From SIG589 sp964566175 (GTDB lineage Bacteria > Bacillota > Clostridia > Oscillospirales > Acutalibacteraceae), in NCBI GenBank assembly GCA_964566175.1, contig CAZMHU010000024.1, positions 1 through 23,833 on the forward strand: a stretch of 23,833 nt of DNA, in the 5' to 3' direction. Within the stretch, counting starts at the first letter, position 1; each line of letters starts with the position of its first letter. This document shows positions 16,627 through 23,822 of the stretch, in pieces. The notes under the pieces are model-generated. The model did not search any database. It had not been told where the DNA came from and was given only the letters and a program-made list of their open reading frames with translations. Position numbers and translations under genes: made by a program.

Positions 16627-17172
16627 TTGGTGGTTAAGCAGATTTTAGAACTTTTAATGGTTATCATCATCGGTGCTTTGCCGCTCGGAAACACGGCAAA
16701 ACCCCTGCCGCAACAGCCGATTTCGGTTGCGGCGAGCGTTTTCTCACAGCAGTCGGACGAAGTGAAGGTTGCACGTTTTGAAAATATGCTGAACCACAAT
16801 TATTGCTTCGGTTCGGATTTTGAAAACGACGGTACGTTGCTTTTCGGTGCTTGTTTGAGTTTTGCCGACAAAATTGAAGACGGAAAAATCGAAAAAGCAC
16901 TTGTTGACGCCTTTGTTATAAATATGTACGGTGTTTCGCTCGCTGAAAACGGTGAAGACGGTTTTTATACCGTTCCCGCCTACGGATACGACACTTATTG
17001 TCATACTGTTACAGGTTTTGATTACAATGGTGATGGCACTGTTACGGTACATTCGAGCATTGCCGTAAACCCCGATGTTTCGGGTGATGTTTACGATTGT
17101 GAAAGCGTGTTTTTTGTCAATGGTGAGAGCGCTTTCGGATATAATTTGATTTCCTGCAACGTCATTTGGTAA
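16627..17172 (+). CDS. Small secreted protein of unknown function
   Basis: A 181-residue protein not recognised. It begins with a hydrophobic segment (ILELLMVIIIGALPLG, about 6-21) followed by a Pro/Gln-rich stretch, so it is probably exported or membrane-anchored; there is no lipobox. The mature part is acidic, with four cysteines spread through the exported part (about 59, 75, 129, 155) and a fifth near the end, and beta-rich repeats such as FDYNGDGTVTVHSS, suggesting a small extracytoplasmic beta domain. The TTG start at 16627 has AAGGAG seven bases upstream; the next in-frame GTG is ten bases away and is possible. It is a single-gene unit with its own leader and terminator. Confidence 0.75.
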   Translation: MVVKQILELLMVIIIGALPLGNTAKPLPQQPISVAASVFSQQSDEVKVARFENMLNHNYCFGSDFENDGTLLFGACLSFADKIEDGKIEKALVDAFVINMYGVSLAENGEDGFYTVPAYGYDTYCHTVTGFDYNGDGTVTVHSSIAVNPDVSGDVYDCESVFFVNGESAFGYNLISCNVIW

Positions 17173-17177
17173 ATATT

Positions 17178-17209
17178 AAAAGCCCATTTAAAAAAATGGG
17201 CTTTTTTGT
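17178..17209 (+). terminator. Intrinsic terminator after the secreted-protein gene
   Basis: AAAAGCCCATTT (17178-17189) and AAATGGGCTTTT (17194-17205) form a perfect 12-pair stem with an AAAA loop and a T tract. Confidence 0.93.
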
Positions 17210-17236
17210 TGCTTTTTGGGCGGTTTATGATATAAT
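17209..17236 (+). promoter_or_regulatory. Promoter of the nucleotidyltransferase gene
   Basis: TTGCTT (17209-17214) and a perfect TATAAT (17231-17236) are 16 bases apart, with an extended -10 TG at 17228-17229. The promoter starts where the preceding terminator ends. Confidence 0.75.
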
Positions 17237-17269
17237 GTAAATATACAAAACAGCAAGGAGTGTTTTATA

Positions 17270-18178
17270 ATGAAAACATCATTGGTAATAATGGCTGCCG
17301 GTATAGGAAGCCGTTTTGGCAAAGGAATAAAACAGTTGGAGCCGCTTGGACCTTCCGGCGAACTTATAATGGATTATTCCATTCACGATGCAATGGAGGC
17401 GGGCTTTAATAAGGTAGTTTTCATAATCAGACGTGAAATGGAGCAATACTTCCGCGAGGTAATAGGCGACCGTATTTCCGACCGTGTCGAGGTTGCATAT
17501 GCGTATCAGGAACTTTCCAATCTTCCCGCAGGCTTTACCGCCGGCGAACGCACAAAACCGTGGGGTACGGGTCAGGCTGTACTTGCTTGCCGCGGCATCG
17601 TGAACGAGCCTTTTGCGGTTATCAACGCCGATGACTATTACGGAAAAGAAGCCTTCGGAAAACTTTATAACTTTTTGAACAGTCCTGTTGAGAAAAAGGC
17701 GGAATACAACTTCTGTATGGCAGGTTTCAGACTTAAAAACACCCTTTCCGACAACGGCGGTGTAACACGTGGACTCTGCGCTACCGATGAGAACGGAGCT
17801 CTTTGCCGTGTTGACGAAACAAAGAATATCGAAAAAATCGACGGCAAGCCCGCAATCCGTGAAAACGGCGAAGTTAAGTTTATAGACGGTGATACCCTCT
17901 GCTCTATGAATATGTGGGGCATAACACCGGATTATTTCGATTATCTTGAAAATGGATTTGTAGATTTCCTTTCAAAACTTGATAAAGATGATTTGAAGTC
18001 CGAGTACCTCCTGCCTATCATCATCGACGGTATGCTCAAAGAGGGTACGGTCAACGTAAGCGTGCTCGATAGTAACGATAAGTGGTTTGGCGTTACATAT
18101 CAAGAGGATAAAGACTCCGTAAAGGCGGCACTCAAAGAGTTGGTTGACGCCGGCGTATATCCCGAAAACATAAAATAA
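17270..18178 (+). CDS. Nucleotidyltransferase (sugar-phosphate NTP transferase-like)
   Basis: A 302-residue cytoplasmic protein with the Rossmann-like NTP-transferase fold. It has the nucleotide loop AAGIGSRFG (9-17) followed by KQLEPLG (21-27), and the metal-binding NADDYYG (119-125). It activates a small phosphorylated substrate, typically a sugar phosphate or polyol phosphate, with an NTP to give an NDP- or CDP-linked product. The substrate cannot be named: the motifs are those of a broad family often found beside phosphotransferases in Firmicutes, and no such neighbour is present here. AAGGAG precedes the ATG. It is a single-gene unit with its own promoter and a shared terminator. Confidence 0.85.
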   Translation: MKTSLVIMAAGIGSRFGKGIKQLEPLGPSGELIMDYSIHDAMEAGFNKVVFIIRREMEQYFREVIGDRISDRVEVAYAYQELSNLPAGFTAGERTKPWGTGQAVLACRGIVNEPFAVINADDYYGKEAFGKLYNFLNSPVEKKAEYNFCMAGFRLKNTLSDNGGVTRGLCATDENGALCRVDETKNIEKIDGKPAIRENGEVKFIDGDTLCSMNMWGITPDYFDYLENGFVDFLSKLDKDDLKSEYLLPIIIDGMLKEGTVNVSVLDSNDKWFGVTYQEDKDSVKAALKELVDAGVYPENIK

Positions 18179-18192
18179 AGTTTCATAAAAAA

Positions 18193-18236
18193 CAACAGGC
18201 GTGTCCGTATTTGCGGAACACGCCTGTTGCTTTTTG
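18193..18236. terminator. Bidirectional terminator between the nucleotidyltransferase gene and dnaJ
   Basis: A 15-pair G/C-rich stem (18193-18207 with 18214-18229) has a single bulged base. T follows on the plus strand and an A-rich flank gives T on the minus strand. The two genes converge on it. Confidence 0.93.
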
Positions 18237-18238
18237 TA

Positions 18239-19393
18239 TCAGTCTTCAAAAAAACTTTTAAGTTTATCGGCAAAACTCTTTTTGGTAGTATAATTCTTTT
18301 CGCCGGTTTTGTTATCAAAGGAACGAAGGAGTTCCTTTTGCTCTTTTGAGAGGTTTTTCGGAACTTCAACAGAAACGGCAACATACTGGTCGCCTCTGCC
18401 GTTATAGTTGAGTCGCTGAATACCCTTGCCTCTGAGTTTAAATTCCGTTCCCGGCTGTGTGCCTTCGGGAATATTAAACTTAACCTTACCGTCGATTGTC
18501 GGAACAACAATTTCGGCACCCAAAGCCGCCTGTGCAAAGGTGATGGGGATTTTGCAGAAAACGTCAAAACCGTCACGCTCGAAAATCGGGTGCGGGCGTA
18601 CCGAAACAGTAATGTTGAGGTCACCTGCCGGGCCGCCGTTTATGCCGGCATCACCGCCGCCGCGCACGCGGATTGTCTGTCCGTCATCGATGCCTGCGGG
18701 AATTTCAATCTCACGCTGTTCGGTCGTGCGGACACGTCCGTTGCCGGCGCAAGTAGTGCAGGGTTTGTCGATGATTTTTCCTGTTCCGCGGCACTGACTG
18801 CAAACCGACTGTGTTTGCATCGTTCCGAAAGGAGTGCGCTGTGTTACGCTGACGTGACCCGAACCGTGACAGTTGGGACAGGTCTTAACACTGCCGTCGT
18901 GAGCCGCACCGCTGCCGTGGCAGGAGGAACAGGTGGTAACGCGGGTAACGTTAATTTTCTTTTTGCAACCCTTTGCCGCTTCCTCAAACGAAAGGTTGAC
19001 GGTTGCCGAGGCACTGCCGCCGCGTTGCGGAGCGTTCGGATCGGCACGACGTCTGCTACCGCCGCCAAAGAAATCGCCGAATATATCACCGAGGTCGCCG
19101 AAGTCAAAACCGCCGAAACCGCTGCCGTATCCGCTAGCACCGCCGGCACCTGCACCGTAGTTGGGGTCAACGCCTGCGTGTCCGAACTGGTCATAGCGTG
19201 CGCGCTTTTCCTTGTTTGAAAGCACTTCATACGCTTCGTTCGCTTCTTTAAAGTTCTTTTCGGCTTGACTGTCGCCCGGATTTAAATCGGGGTGGTATTT
19301 TTTCGCAAGTTTGCGGTAGGCTTTTTTCAGTTCGTCATCGCTTGCTCCGCGGTCAACACCGAGCACCTCATAATAATCTCTTTTATCTGCCAA
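18239..19393 (-). CDS. dnaJ: Chaperone DnaJ (Hsp40)
   Basis: A 384-residue type I DnaJ, the co-chaperone that delivers unfolded proteins to DnaK and stimulates its ATPase. All domains are present in order: J domain (1-70) with HPD at 34-36, a Gly/Phe-rich linker (about 75-115), four CxxCxGxG zinc motifs (CSSCHGSG, CPNCHGSG, CSQCRGTG, CTTCAGNG) and the C-terminal substrate domains. The start is TTG at 19393 with AGGAG nine bases upstream; no ATG is available. It is the last gene of the heat-shock operon, separated from dnaK by a stable hairpin. Confidence 0.97.
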   Translation of the reverse strand: MADKRDYYEVLGVDRGASDDELKKAYRKLAKKYHPDLNPGDSQAEKNFKEANEAYEVLSNKEKRARYDQFGHAGVDPNYGAGAGGASGYGSGFGGFDFGDLGDIFGDFFGGGSRRRADPNAPQRGGSASATVNLSFEEAAKGCKKKINVTRVTTCSSCHGSGAAHDGSVKTCPNCHGSGHVSVTQRTPFGTMQTQSVCSQCRGTGKIIDKPCTTCAGNGRVRTTEQREIEIPAGIDDGQTIRVRGGGDAGINGGPAGDLNITVSVRPHPIFERDGFDVFCKIPITFAQAALGAEIVVPTIDGKVKFNIPEGTQPGTEFKLRGKGIQRLNYNGRGDQYVAVSVEVPKNLSKEQKELLRSFDNKTGEKNYTTKKSFADKLKSFFED

Positions 19394-19419
19394 AGTGCAA
19401 CTCTCCTGCTCTGTTATGT

Positions 19420-19446
19420 ACCGACGGGCAAATAATGCCCGTCGGT
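19420..19446 (-). promoter_or_regulatory. Stable intergenic hairpin between dnaK and dnaJ
   Basis: ACCGACGGGCA (19420-19430) and TGCCCGTCGGT (19436-19446) form a perfect 11-pair stem with a five-base loop. On the coding (minus) strand no T run follows, so a full terminator is unlikely. It may act as an attenuator, a processing site or an mRNA stabiliser that lowers dnaJ relative to dnaK. Confidence 0.7.
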
Positions 19447-19455
19447 AAAATTAAA

Positions 19456-21300
19456 TTAGTTGTTTGATTTGTCGTCGTTTACGTCGGTAAAGTCAGCCTC
19501 GTAAACATTGTTGTTATTGCCGTCGGCAGGCTGTTCGCCATTTGCTGCTGCGGCTTGCTGTGCCTCTGCGGCTGCCTTGTAAACCTTCTCGGAAACAGCA
19601 TAAAGTTTCTGTTGAAGTGTTTCCTGCTTTGCCTTGATATCGTCGATGTTGTCACCCTTTACAGCCTCTTTGAGTGCTTCACAGGCATCGGTGATATCTT
19701 TCTTCTCGTTTTCGTCAATTTTGTCGCCGAGTTCGGTTACGGTTTTTTCGGTTTGATAAATCATTTGGTCCGCACCGTTGCGAATGTCGGTTTCCTCACG
19801 ACGTTTTTTGTCCTCAGCGGCATACTGTTCGGCGTCTTTAACTGCCTTTTCGATATCTTCTTTGGACATATTGGTGGAAGAGGTGATGGTGATGGACTGT
19901 TCCTTGCCTGTGCCGAGGTCTTTTGCGGAAACGTTTACAATACCGTTGGCATCGATATCAAAGGTAACTTCAATCTGGGGAATGCCACGCGGTGCGGGAG
20001 AAATTCCGTCAAGACGGAAAATACCGAGTGATTTGTTATCCTTTGCAAATTCGCGCTCACCCTGCAAAACGTGTACGTCAACCGAGGTCTGACCGTCTGC
20101 CGCAGTAGAGAAGATTTGGCTCTTCTTGGTAGGAATAGTTGTGTTGCGCTCGATAACCTTGGTGCAAACGCCGCCCATAGTCTCAATTCCGAGCGAAAGC
20201 GGAGCAACGTCGAGAAGCAAAAGTCCTTTTACGTCGCCGCCGAGAACGCCGCCCTGAATAGCTGCACCGATTGCAACACATTCGTCGGGGTTGATGCCCT
20301 TGAACGGCTCGCGGCCGATAAATTTCTTAACGGCTTCCTGAACTGCGGGTATACGGCTGGAACCACCAACCATAAGAACTTTGTTGATATCGCCTGTGCT
20401 GAGTCCCGAGTCGGAAAGTGCCTGACGTACAGGAACCATTGTAGCCTCAACGAGGTCGGCGGTGAGTTCGTTGAATTTTGCTCTTGTGAGGGTTGCCTCA
20501 AAGTGTTTCGGGCCGTTTGCATCTGCGGTTATGAATGGGAGGTTGATGTCTGCGGTTGTCATACCTGAGAGGTCAATCTTTGCCTTTTCTGCGGCTTCCT
20601 TAATGCGTTGCATTGCACTCTTGTCGCCTGTGAGGTCAATGCCGTTTTCAGCCTTGAAGGTGTCGGTTATCCATTTCATAACGCGGGCATCGAAATCGTC
20701 GCCGCCGAGACGGTTGTTACCGGCTGTAGCGAGAACTTCCTGTACGCCGTCGCCCATTTCGATAATGGAAACGTCGAATGTTCCACCGCCGAGGTCGTAA
20801 ACCATAACTTTCTGGTCGTCTTCTTTATCAATACTGTATGCGAGAGCGGCGGCAGTTGGCTCGTTTATAATTCTCTTAACATCAAGACCGGCAATCTTGC
20901 CTGCGTCTTTTGTTGCCTGACGCTGTGCGTCGGTGAAGTATGCGGGAACGGTGATAACGGCCTCCGTTACCGTTGTTCCGAGATAAGCCTCGGCATCGCC
21001 TTTAAGTTTCTGAAGAATGATAGCGGAAATTTCCTGCGGGGTGTAGTCCTTGCCGTCAATGCCGACGGTGTGTGCAGTACCCATTTCACGCTTTATGGAA
21101 CTTATTGTGCGGTCGGGGTTGGTGATTGCCTGACGTTTTGCAATCTGTCCTACCATACGTTCGCCTGTTTTTGAAAAAGCGACAACGGACGGTGTTGTTC
21201 TTGCGCCTTCGGCGTTTGTGATTACTACCGCTTCGCCGCCTTCCATAACGGCAACGCAAGAGTTTGTTGTTCCCAAGTCAATTCCTATAATTTTTCCCAT
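19456..21300 (-). CDS. dnaK: Chaperone DnaK (Hsp70)
   Basis: A 614-residue Hsp70, the central ATP-dependent chaperone. The ATPase domain opens with IIGIDLGTTNSCVAV and carries the phosphate and adenosine motifs (MVYDLGGGTFDVSI, KVLMVGGSSRIPAVQ). The conserved linker GLLLLDVAPLSLGIETMGG leads into the substrate-binding domain and the helical lid, which ends in a Q/A/N-rich tail. Length is normal for a Gram-positive DnaK, which lacks the 24-residue insertion of proteobacterial forms. GGAGGT precedes the ATG. It is expressed with hrcA and grpE upstream. Confidence 0.98.
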   Translation of the reverse strand: MGKIIGIDLGTTNSCVAVMEGGEAVVITNAEGARTTPSVVAFSKTGERMVGQIAKRQAITNPDRTISSIKREMGTAHTVGIDGKDYTPQEISAIILQKLKGDAEAYLGTTVTEAVITVPAYFTDAQRQATKDAGKIAGLDVKRIINEPTAAALAYSIDKEDDQKVMVYDLGGGTFDVSIIEMGDGVQEVLATAGNNRLGGDDFDARVMKWITDTFKAENGIDLTGDKSAMQRIKEAAEKAKIDLSGMTTADINLPFITADANGPKHFEATLTRAKFNELTADLVEATMVPVRQALSDSGLSTGDINKVLMVGGSSRIPAVQEAVKKFIGREPFKGINPDECVAIGAAIQGGVLGGDVKGLLLLDVAPLSLGIETMGGVCTKVIERNTTIPTKKSQIFSTAADGQTSVDVHVLQGEREFAKDNKSLGIFRLDGISPAPRGIPQIEVTFDIDANGIVNVSAKDLGTGKEQSITITSSTNMSKEDIEKAVKDAEQYAAEDKKRREETDIRNGADQMIYQTEKTVTELGDKIDENEKKDITDACEALKEAVKGDNIDDIKAKQETLQQKLYAVSEKVYKAAAEAQQAAAANGEQPADGNNNNVYEADFTDVNDDKSNN

Positions 21301-21335
21301 GATAATTACCTCCGTAATGTATTTGTAAATTTATT

Positions 21336-21842
21336 TCAGTTAGCTACCTTCACCATAGCCGCGCGGATAACCGTGTCGCCTATGCGATAACCCTTTTGAA
21401 AAACTTCAACAACCGTGTTTTCTCCGGCTTCCGCGTCTTCAACGTGCATAACCGCCTCGTGAAGCGTCGGGTCGAAAGTATCTCCGACAACGCCGATTTC
21501 GGTAATGCCGAGATTTTTAACGGTTTCTTTGAGTTGCTTTACTATAAGTTCAACGCCCTTTGCATAATCAGCGCTTTCCTTGTCACAGGCATCGGCGCGG
21601 TCAACGTTGTCAAAAACGGGGAGCAGAGTTTTGATTACAGACGCCTTTGCGTATTCGGCAGTCATAATTCGTTCGCGCTCTGTTCGTTTTTTATAGTTGT
21701 CAAATTCCGCGGCGGTGCGAAGCAGTAAATCTTTTTGCTTTTCAAGTTCTTCCTTTATCTTTTCCGCCTCGTCCTGTGTGTCAACCTGAACGTTTTCTTC
21801 AGTCTGTTCAAGTTTCTCTTCGGAAATATCCTTCTTTGCCAT
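21336..21842 (-). CDS. grpE: GrpE nucleotide-exchange factor
   Basis: A 168-residue partner of DnaK that releases ADP so the chaperone cycle can restart. It has a charged, glutamate-rich N-terminus, the long coiled-coil helix (EKIKEELEKQKDLLLRTAAEFDNYKKRTERE) and the C-terminal beta domain with TFDPTLHEAVMHVED and the terminal KGYRIGDTVIRAAMVKV. The ribosome-binding GGAGG lies within the last codons of hrcA and only two bases separate the genes, so translation is coupled. Confidence 0.97.
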   Translation of the reverse strand: MAKKDISEEKLEQTEENVQVDTQDEAEKIKEELEKQKDLLLRTAAEFDNYKKRTERERIMTAEYAKASVIKTLLPVFDNVDRADACDKESADYAKGVELIVKQLKETVKNLGITEIGVVGDTFDPTLHEAVMHVEDAEAGENTVVEVFQKGYRIGDTVIRAAMVKVAN

Positions 21843-21844
21843 TT

Positions 21845-22873
21845 CTAATCCTCCAAATCGGTTAATGTATCGCTTATAACCTTGCTCATTCTCTTTGCAA
21901 AGTATTCAAGGCTTGGTATCACGCGTTCGTACGACATTCTAGTAGGTCCGATAACACCAATCTGTCCTAGTTCGTGTCCGCCGGTGCTGTATTTTGCAAG
22001 CACGATAGTCGCCGGTTTTAAATCGGTTATGTCGGTATCCTTGCCGAAAATTACTCCGACAGGCTCGGGCACATCCTGTATCAGCGAAAGCATAAGTTCT
22101 TTTTGTGACAAAAGTTCAAACAGTCTGTGCGCTTCGCCGCCTTGGCTGTAACAGCGGAAGAGGTTTGACTCTCCTCGCAGATTGAAGTGTGACTGTTTTG
22201 CGTCCTCTATGAGTTCAAAGAGTGCGGCAGAGAGCGAAACAATCGAAATATCATTTGCCGCTGCGGCAAGTTGTTGCAAATATGCTCTGCCAAAAACCGA
22301 AAGAGGTTTACCTATTATATATTTATTATATAGGTCGTGCATTTCGCTTATCTGTTCACTGCCGACAGGTGTCGGACATCGGAGCATTCGGCTTTTCATA
22401 ATTCCGCCGGAAGTTATAAGTACCGCAAGCATTGAGTGTTTGCCCATCGGCAAAAGTTCAATTTTTTTAACGGTATCACTACTGTCCGAAATCGTAGAAG
22501 TGAGTACGGGCAGTCCCGTCAGTTCCGAGAGTATCTGTCCGGCACTGTGGGTTATTTCGTCAATGCCACCTGAAATTCCGTCGAGCATTGAATCGATGAT
22601 AAGTTTCATCTCGCCCGAAAGAGCGTCGCGTTTCATCAAATCGTCAATATAAAGTTTATAACCCAAAACCGTAGGAACGCGTCCCGCCGATGTGTGCGGT
22701 TGCTCAAGATAGCCGAGTTCGCACAAATCACTCATTTCGTTACGCAGTGTAGCAGACGACAAAGAAAAATCAAGCATATCGCAAAGCGCTTTTGAACCAA
22801 TCGGCTCGCCCGTTTCAACATATGCGTTGATAATAGCGGTCAAGATGGCACGCTTTCGTTCGTTGAGTTCCGT
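21845..22873 (-). CDS. hrcA: Heat-inducible transcription repressor HrcA
   Basis: The repressor that binds CIRCE and is kept active by GroEL. The N-terminal winged helix reads ELNERKRAILTAIINAYVETGEPIGSKAL, and the rest contains the usual GAF-like region and the end GVIGPTRMSYERVIPSLEYFAKRMSKVI. The start is a problem. No ATG, GTG or TTG exists in frame between the upstream stop and TTG 22843, which would cut off conserved residues. GGGAGG (22887-22882) stands eight bases from an in-frame ACG at 22873, which would give the family-typical N-terminus. An ATT at 22879 is only two bases away. The start given is the ACG; 22843 is the canonical alternative. Confidence 0.9.
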   Translation of the reverse strand, partial: TELNERKRAILTAIINAYVETGEPIGSKALCDMLDFSLSSATLRNEMSDLCELGYLEQPHTSAGRVPTVLGYKLYIDDLMKRDALSGEMKLIIDSMLDGISGGIDEITHSAGQILSELTGLPVLTSTISDSSDTVKKIELLPMGKHSMLAVLITSGGIMKSRMLRCPTPVGSEQISEMHDLYNKYIIGKPLSVFGRAYLQQLAAAANDISIVSLSAALFELIEDAKQSHFNLRGESNLFRCYSQGGEAHRLFELLSQKELMLSLIQDVPEPVGVIFGKDTDITDLKPATIVLAKYSTGGHELGQIGVIGPTRMSYERVIPSLEYFAKRMSKVISDTLTDLED

Positions 22874-22894
22874 GTTAATCGCCTCCCACTTGAA

Positions 22895-22921
22895 TTAGCA
22901 CTCTTGAACCTCGAGTGCTAA
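22895..22921. promoter_or_regulatory. CIRCE operator (HrcA binding site)
   Basis: TTAGCACTC (22895-22903), nine bases, then GAGTGCTAA (22913-22921): the CIRCE consensus without a mismatch. It lies between the promoter and the hrcA ribosome-binding site, so HrcA represses its own operon. Confidence 0.98.
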
Positions 22922-22930
22922 CATGGTTAT

Positions 22931-22959
22931 ACTTTACCACTGAAAAAGCGATTTGTCAA
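22931..22959 (-). promoter_or_regulatory. Sigma-A promoter of the hrcA-grpE-dnaK-dnaJ operon
   Basis: On the minus strand, TTGACA (22959-22954) and TAAAGT (22936-22931) have a 17-base spacer. CIRCE begins ten bases downstream of the -10 box. Confidence 0.85.
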
Positions 22960-22987
22960 TACCTTTTGCGATATTTTTTCAAATTAT

Positions 22988-23004
22988 TTTGACTTTCTTT
23001 GACT
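22988..23004 (-). promoter_or_regulatory. CtsR-type heptad operator upstream of the dnaK operon
   Basis: On the minus strand AGTCAAA-GAA-AGTCAAA matches the CtsR consensus, a direct repeat of (A/G)GTCAAA with an NAN spacer, at every defined position. It lies about 29 bases upstream of the -35 box and just after the sleB stop. CtsR itself is not in the window. Confidence 0.7.
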
Positions 23005-23012
23005 TTTAGGTT

Positions 23013-23663
23013 CTAACTGCAAAAAGTATGGTCGCCGATTATGGTGATTACAGGTCGGCTGCGAATCCATTTGTTGGTTGCGGTCTTAGGGTTATAATAG
23101 TATATCGCTCCGCCGCTCGGGTCGATGCCGTTGAGTGCGTCGCGTGCGGCGCTGTATGCCGAGTCGCTGACCTCATTATAAAACTGTCCGTCGTCAAGGC
23201 AGGAAAAAGCGCCCATTTGATAAACAACGCCGCTTATGCTGTCAGGGAAAGACGGATGTTCTACTCGATTGAGCACAACGGCGCCGACGGCAACCTGCCC
23301 GTTGTAACTCTCACCACGCGCTTCGGCAGATATCAGTCGTGCCAGCAACTCGTAATCGGCGGAGGAATATCCGCCTTGTGAAGAGCCGGCTTTTTCGATG
23401 CCAAGCGAACGAAGTGTTTCCTCTCCGGCGATGCCGTCGATTTTCAGTCTGTGGTCGGATTGATATTTTTTGAGAGCGCTTAGTGTGCGTGTGCCGAAAA
23501 TTCCGTCAACGGTTCCGAGCGAATACCCACGGTCGGAAAGTGCTTGCTGAATTTGTCGGACTTCATTTCCGCGGGAACCGATTTTAGAAAGCGAAAGACA
23601 GGCGGGTGATGTACATATAATATATATAAGAGCGGCACAAAGAATTTTAATTATTTTTTTCAT
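23013..23663 (-). CDS. sleB: Spore cortex-lytic enzyme, SleB type (peptidoglycan-binding domain and cell-wall hydrolase)
   Basis: A 216-residue exported protein. It has a signal peptide (MKKIIKILCAALIYIICTSP, cleavage probably near residue 20-25), a peptidoglycan-binding repeat (about 28-88: GSRGNEVRQIQQAL through FGTRTLSALKKYQ) and a SleB catalytic domain (about 102-216). The active-site glutamate is in SAEARGE (E114); GQVAVGAVVLNRV and AIYYYNPKTAT are further family motifs. SleB is a lytic transglycosylase that degrades cortex at germination, but related proteins also act on vegetative walls. There is no YpeB gene beside it in the window. GGAAGG precedes the ATG. No terminator is visible before the hrcA promoter. 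Confidence 0.93.
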   Translation of the reverse strand: MKKIIKILCAALIYIICTSPACLSLSKIGSRGNEVRQIQQALSDRGYSLGTVDGIFGTRTLSALKKYQSDHRLKIDGIAGEETLRSLGIEKAGSSQGGYSSADYELLARLISAEARGESYNGQVAVGAVVLNRVEHPSFPDSISGVVYQMGAFSCLDDGQFYNEVSDSAYSAARDALNGIDPSGGAIYYYNPKTATNKWIRSRPVITIIGDHTFCS

Positions 23664-23683
23664 AATTTTTTCCTTCCATATAA

Positions 23684-23708
23684 TATAATGAATATATTAT
23701 AAGTATTC
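23684..23708 (-). promoter_or_regulatory. Possible sporulation-type promoter of sleB
   Basis: On the minus strand, GAATA (23708-23704) and CATTATA (23690-23684) are 13 bases apart, just before the sleB ribosome-binding site. The boxes resemble sigma-G/sigma-E elements, but the spacing fits neither well. Confidence 0.3.
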
Positions 23709-23793
23709 CCTTGTGTATTGAATAGATACATACCACTATATAATGTGGAAAAATGCGAAGAAAAAAATTTTTTAAAAATTTTGAAAAAAAGAG

Positions 23794-23822
23794 TTGACAA
23801 AGGGGGAAGTATGTGGTATTAT
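23794..23822 (+). promoter_or_regulatory. Strong sigma-A promoter facing out of the right edge
   Basis: A perfect TTGACA (23794-23799) and TATTAT (23817-23822) have a 17-base spacer; TATAAT overlaps at 23820-23825. An A/T-rich tract upstream could act as an UP element. The gene it drives lies outside the window. Confidence 0.75.

Noticed and set aside
16461..16635. A 58-codon open frame from TTG 16461 ending past the start of the secreted-protein gene
   Set aside because: No ribosome-binding site. It runs through the palindrome and leader stems, and the composition looks like translated A/T-rich non-coding DNA.
19555..21174. Long open frames opposite dnaK on the plus strand
   Set aside because: Shadows of a strongly codon-biased gene. 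They lack ribosome-binding sites and recognisable domains.
22954..22982. A second promoter between the CtsR box and the main hrcA promoter (TTGAAA at 22982-22977 on the minus strand)
   Set aside because: At 17 bases downstream lies TTGACA, not a -10 box, so no pair can be made.
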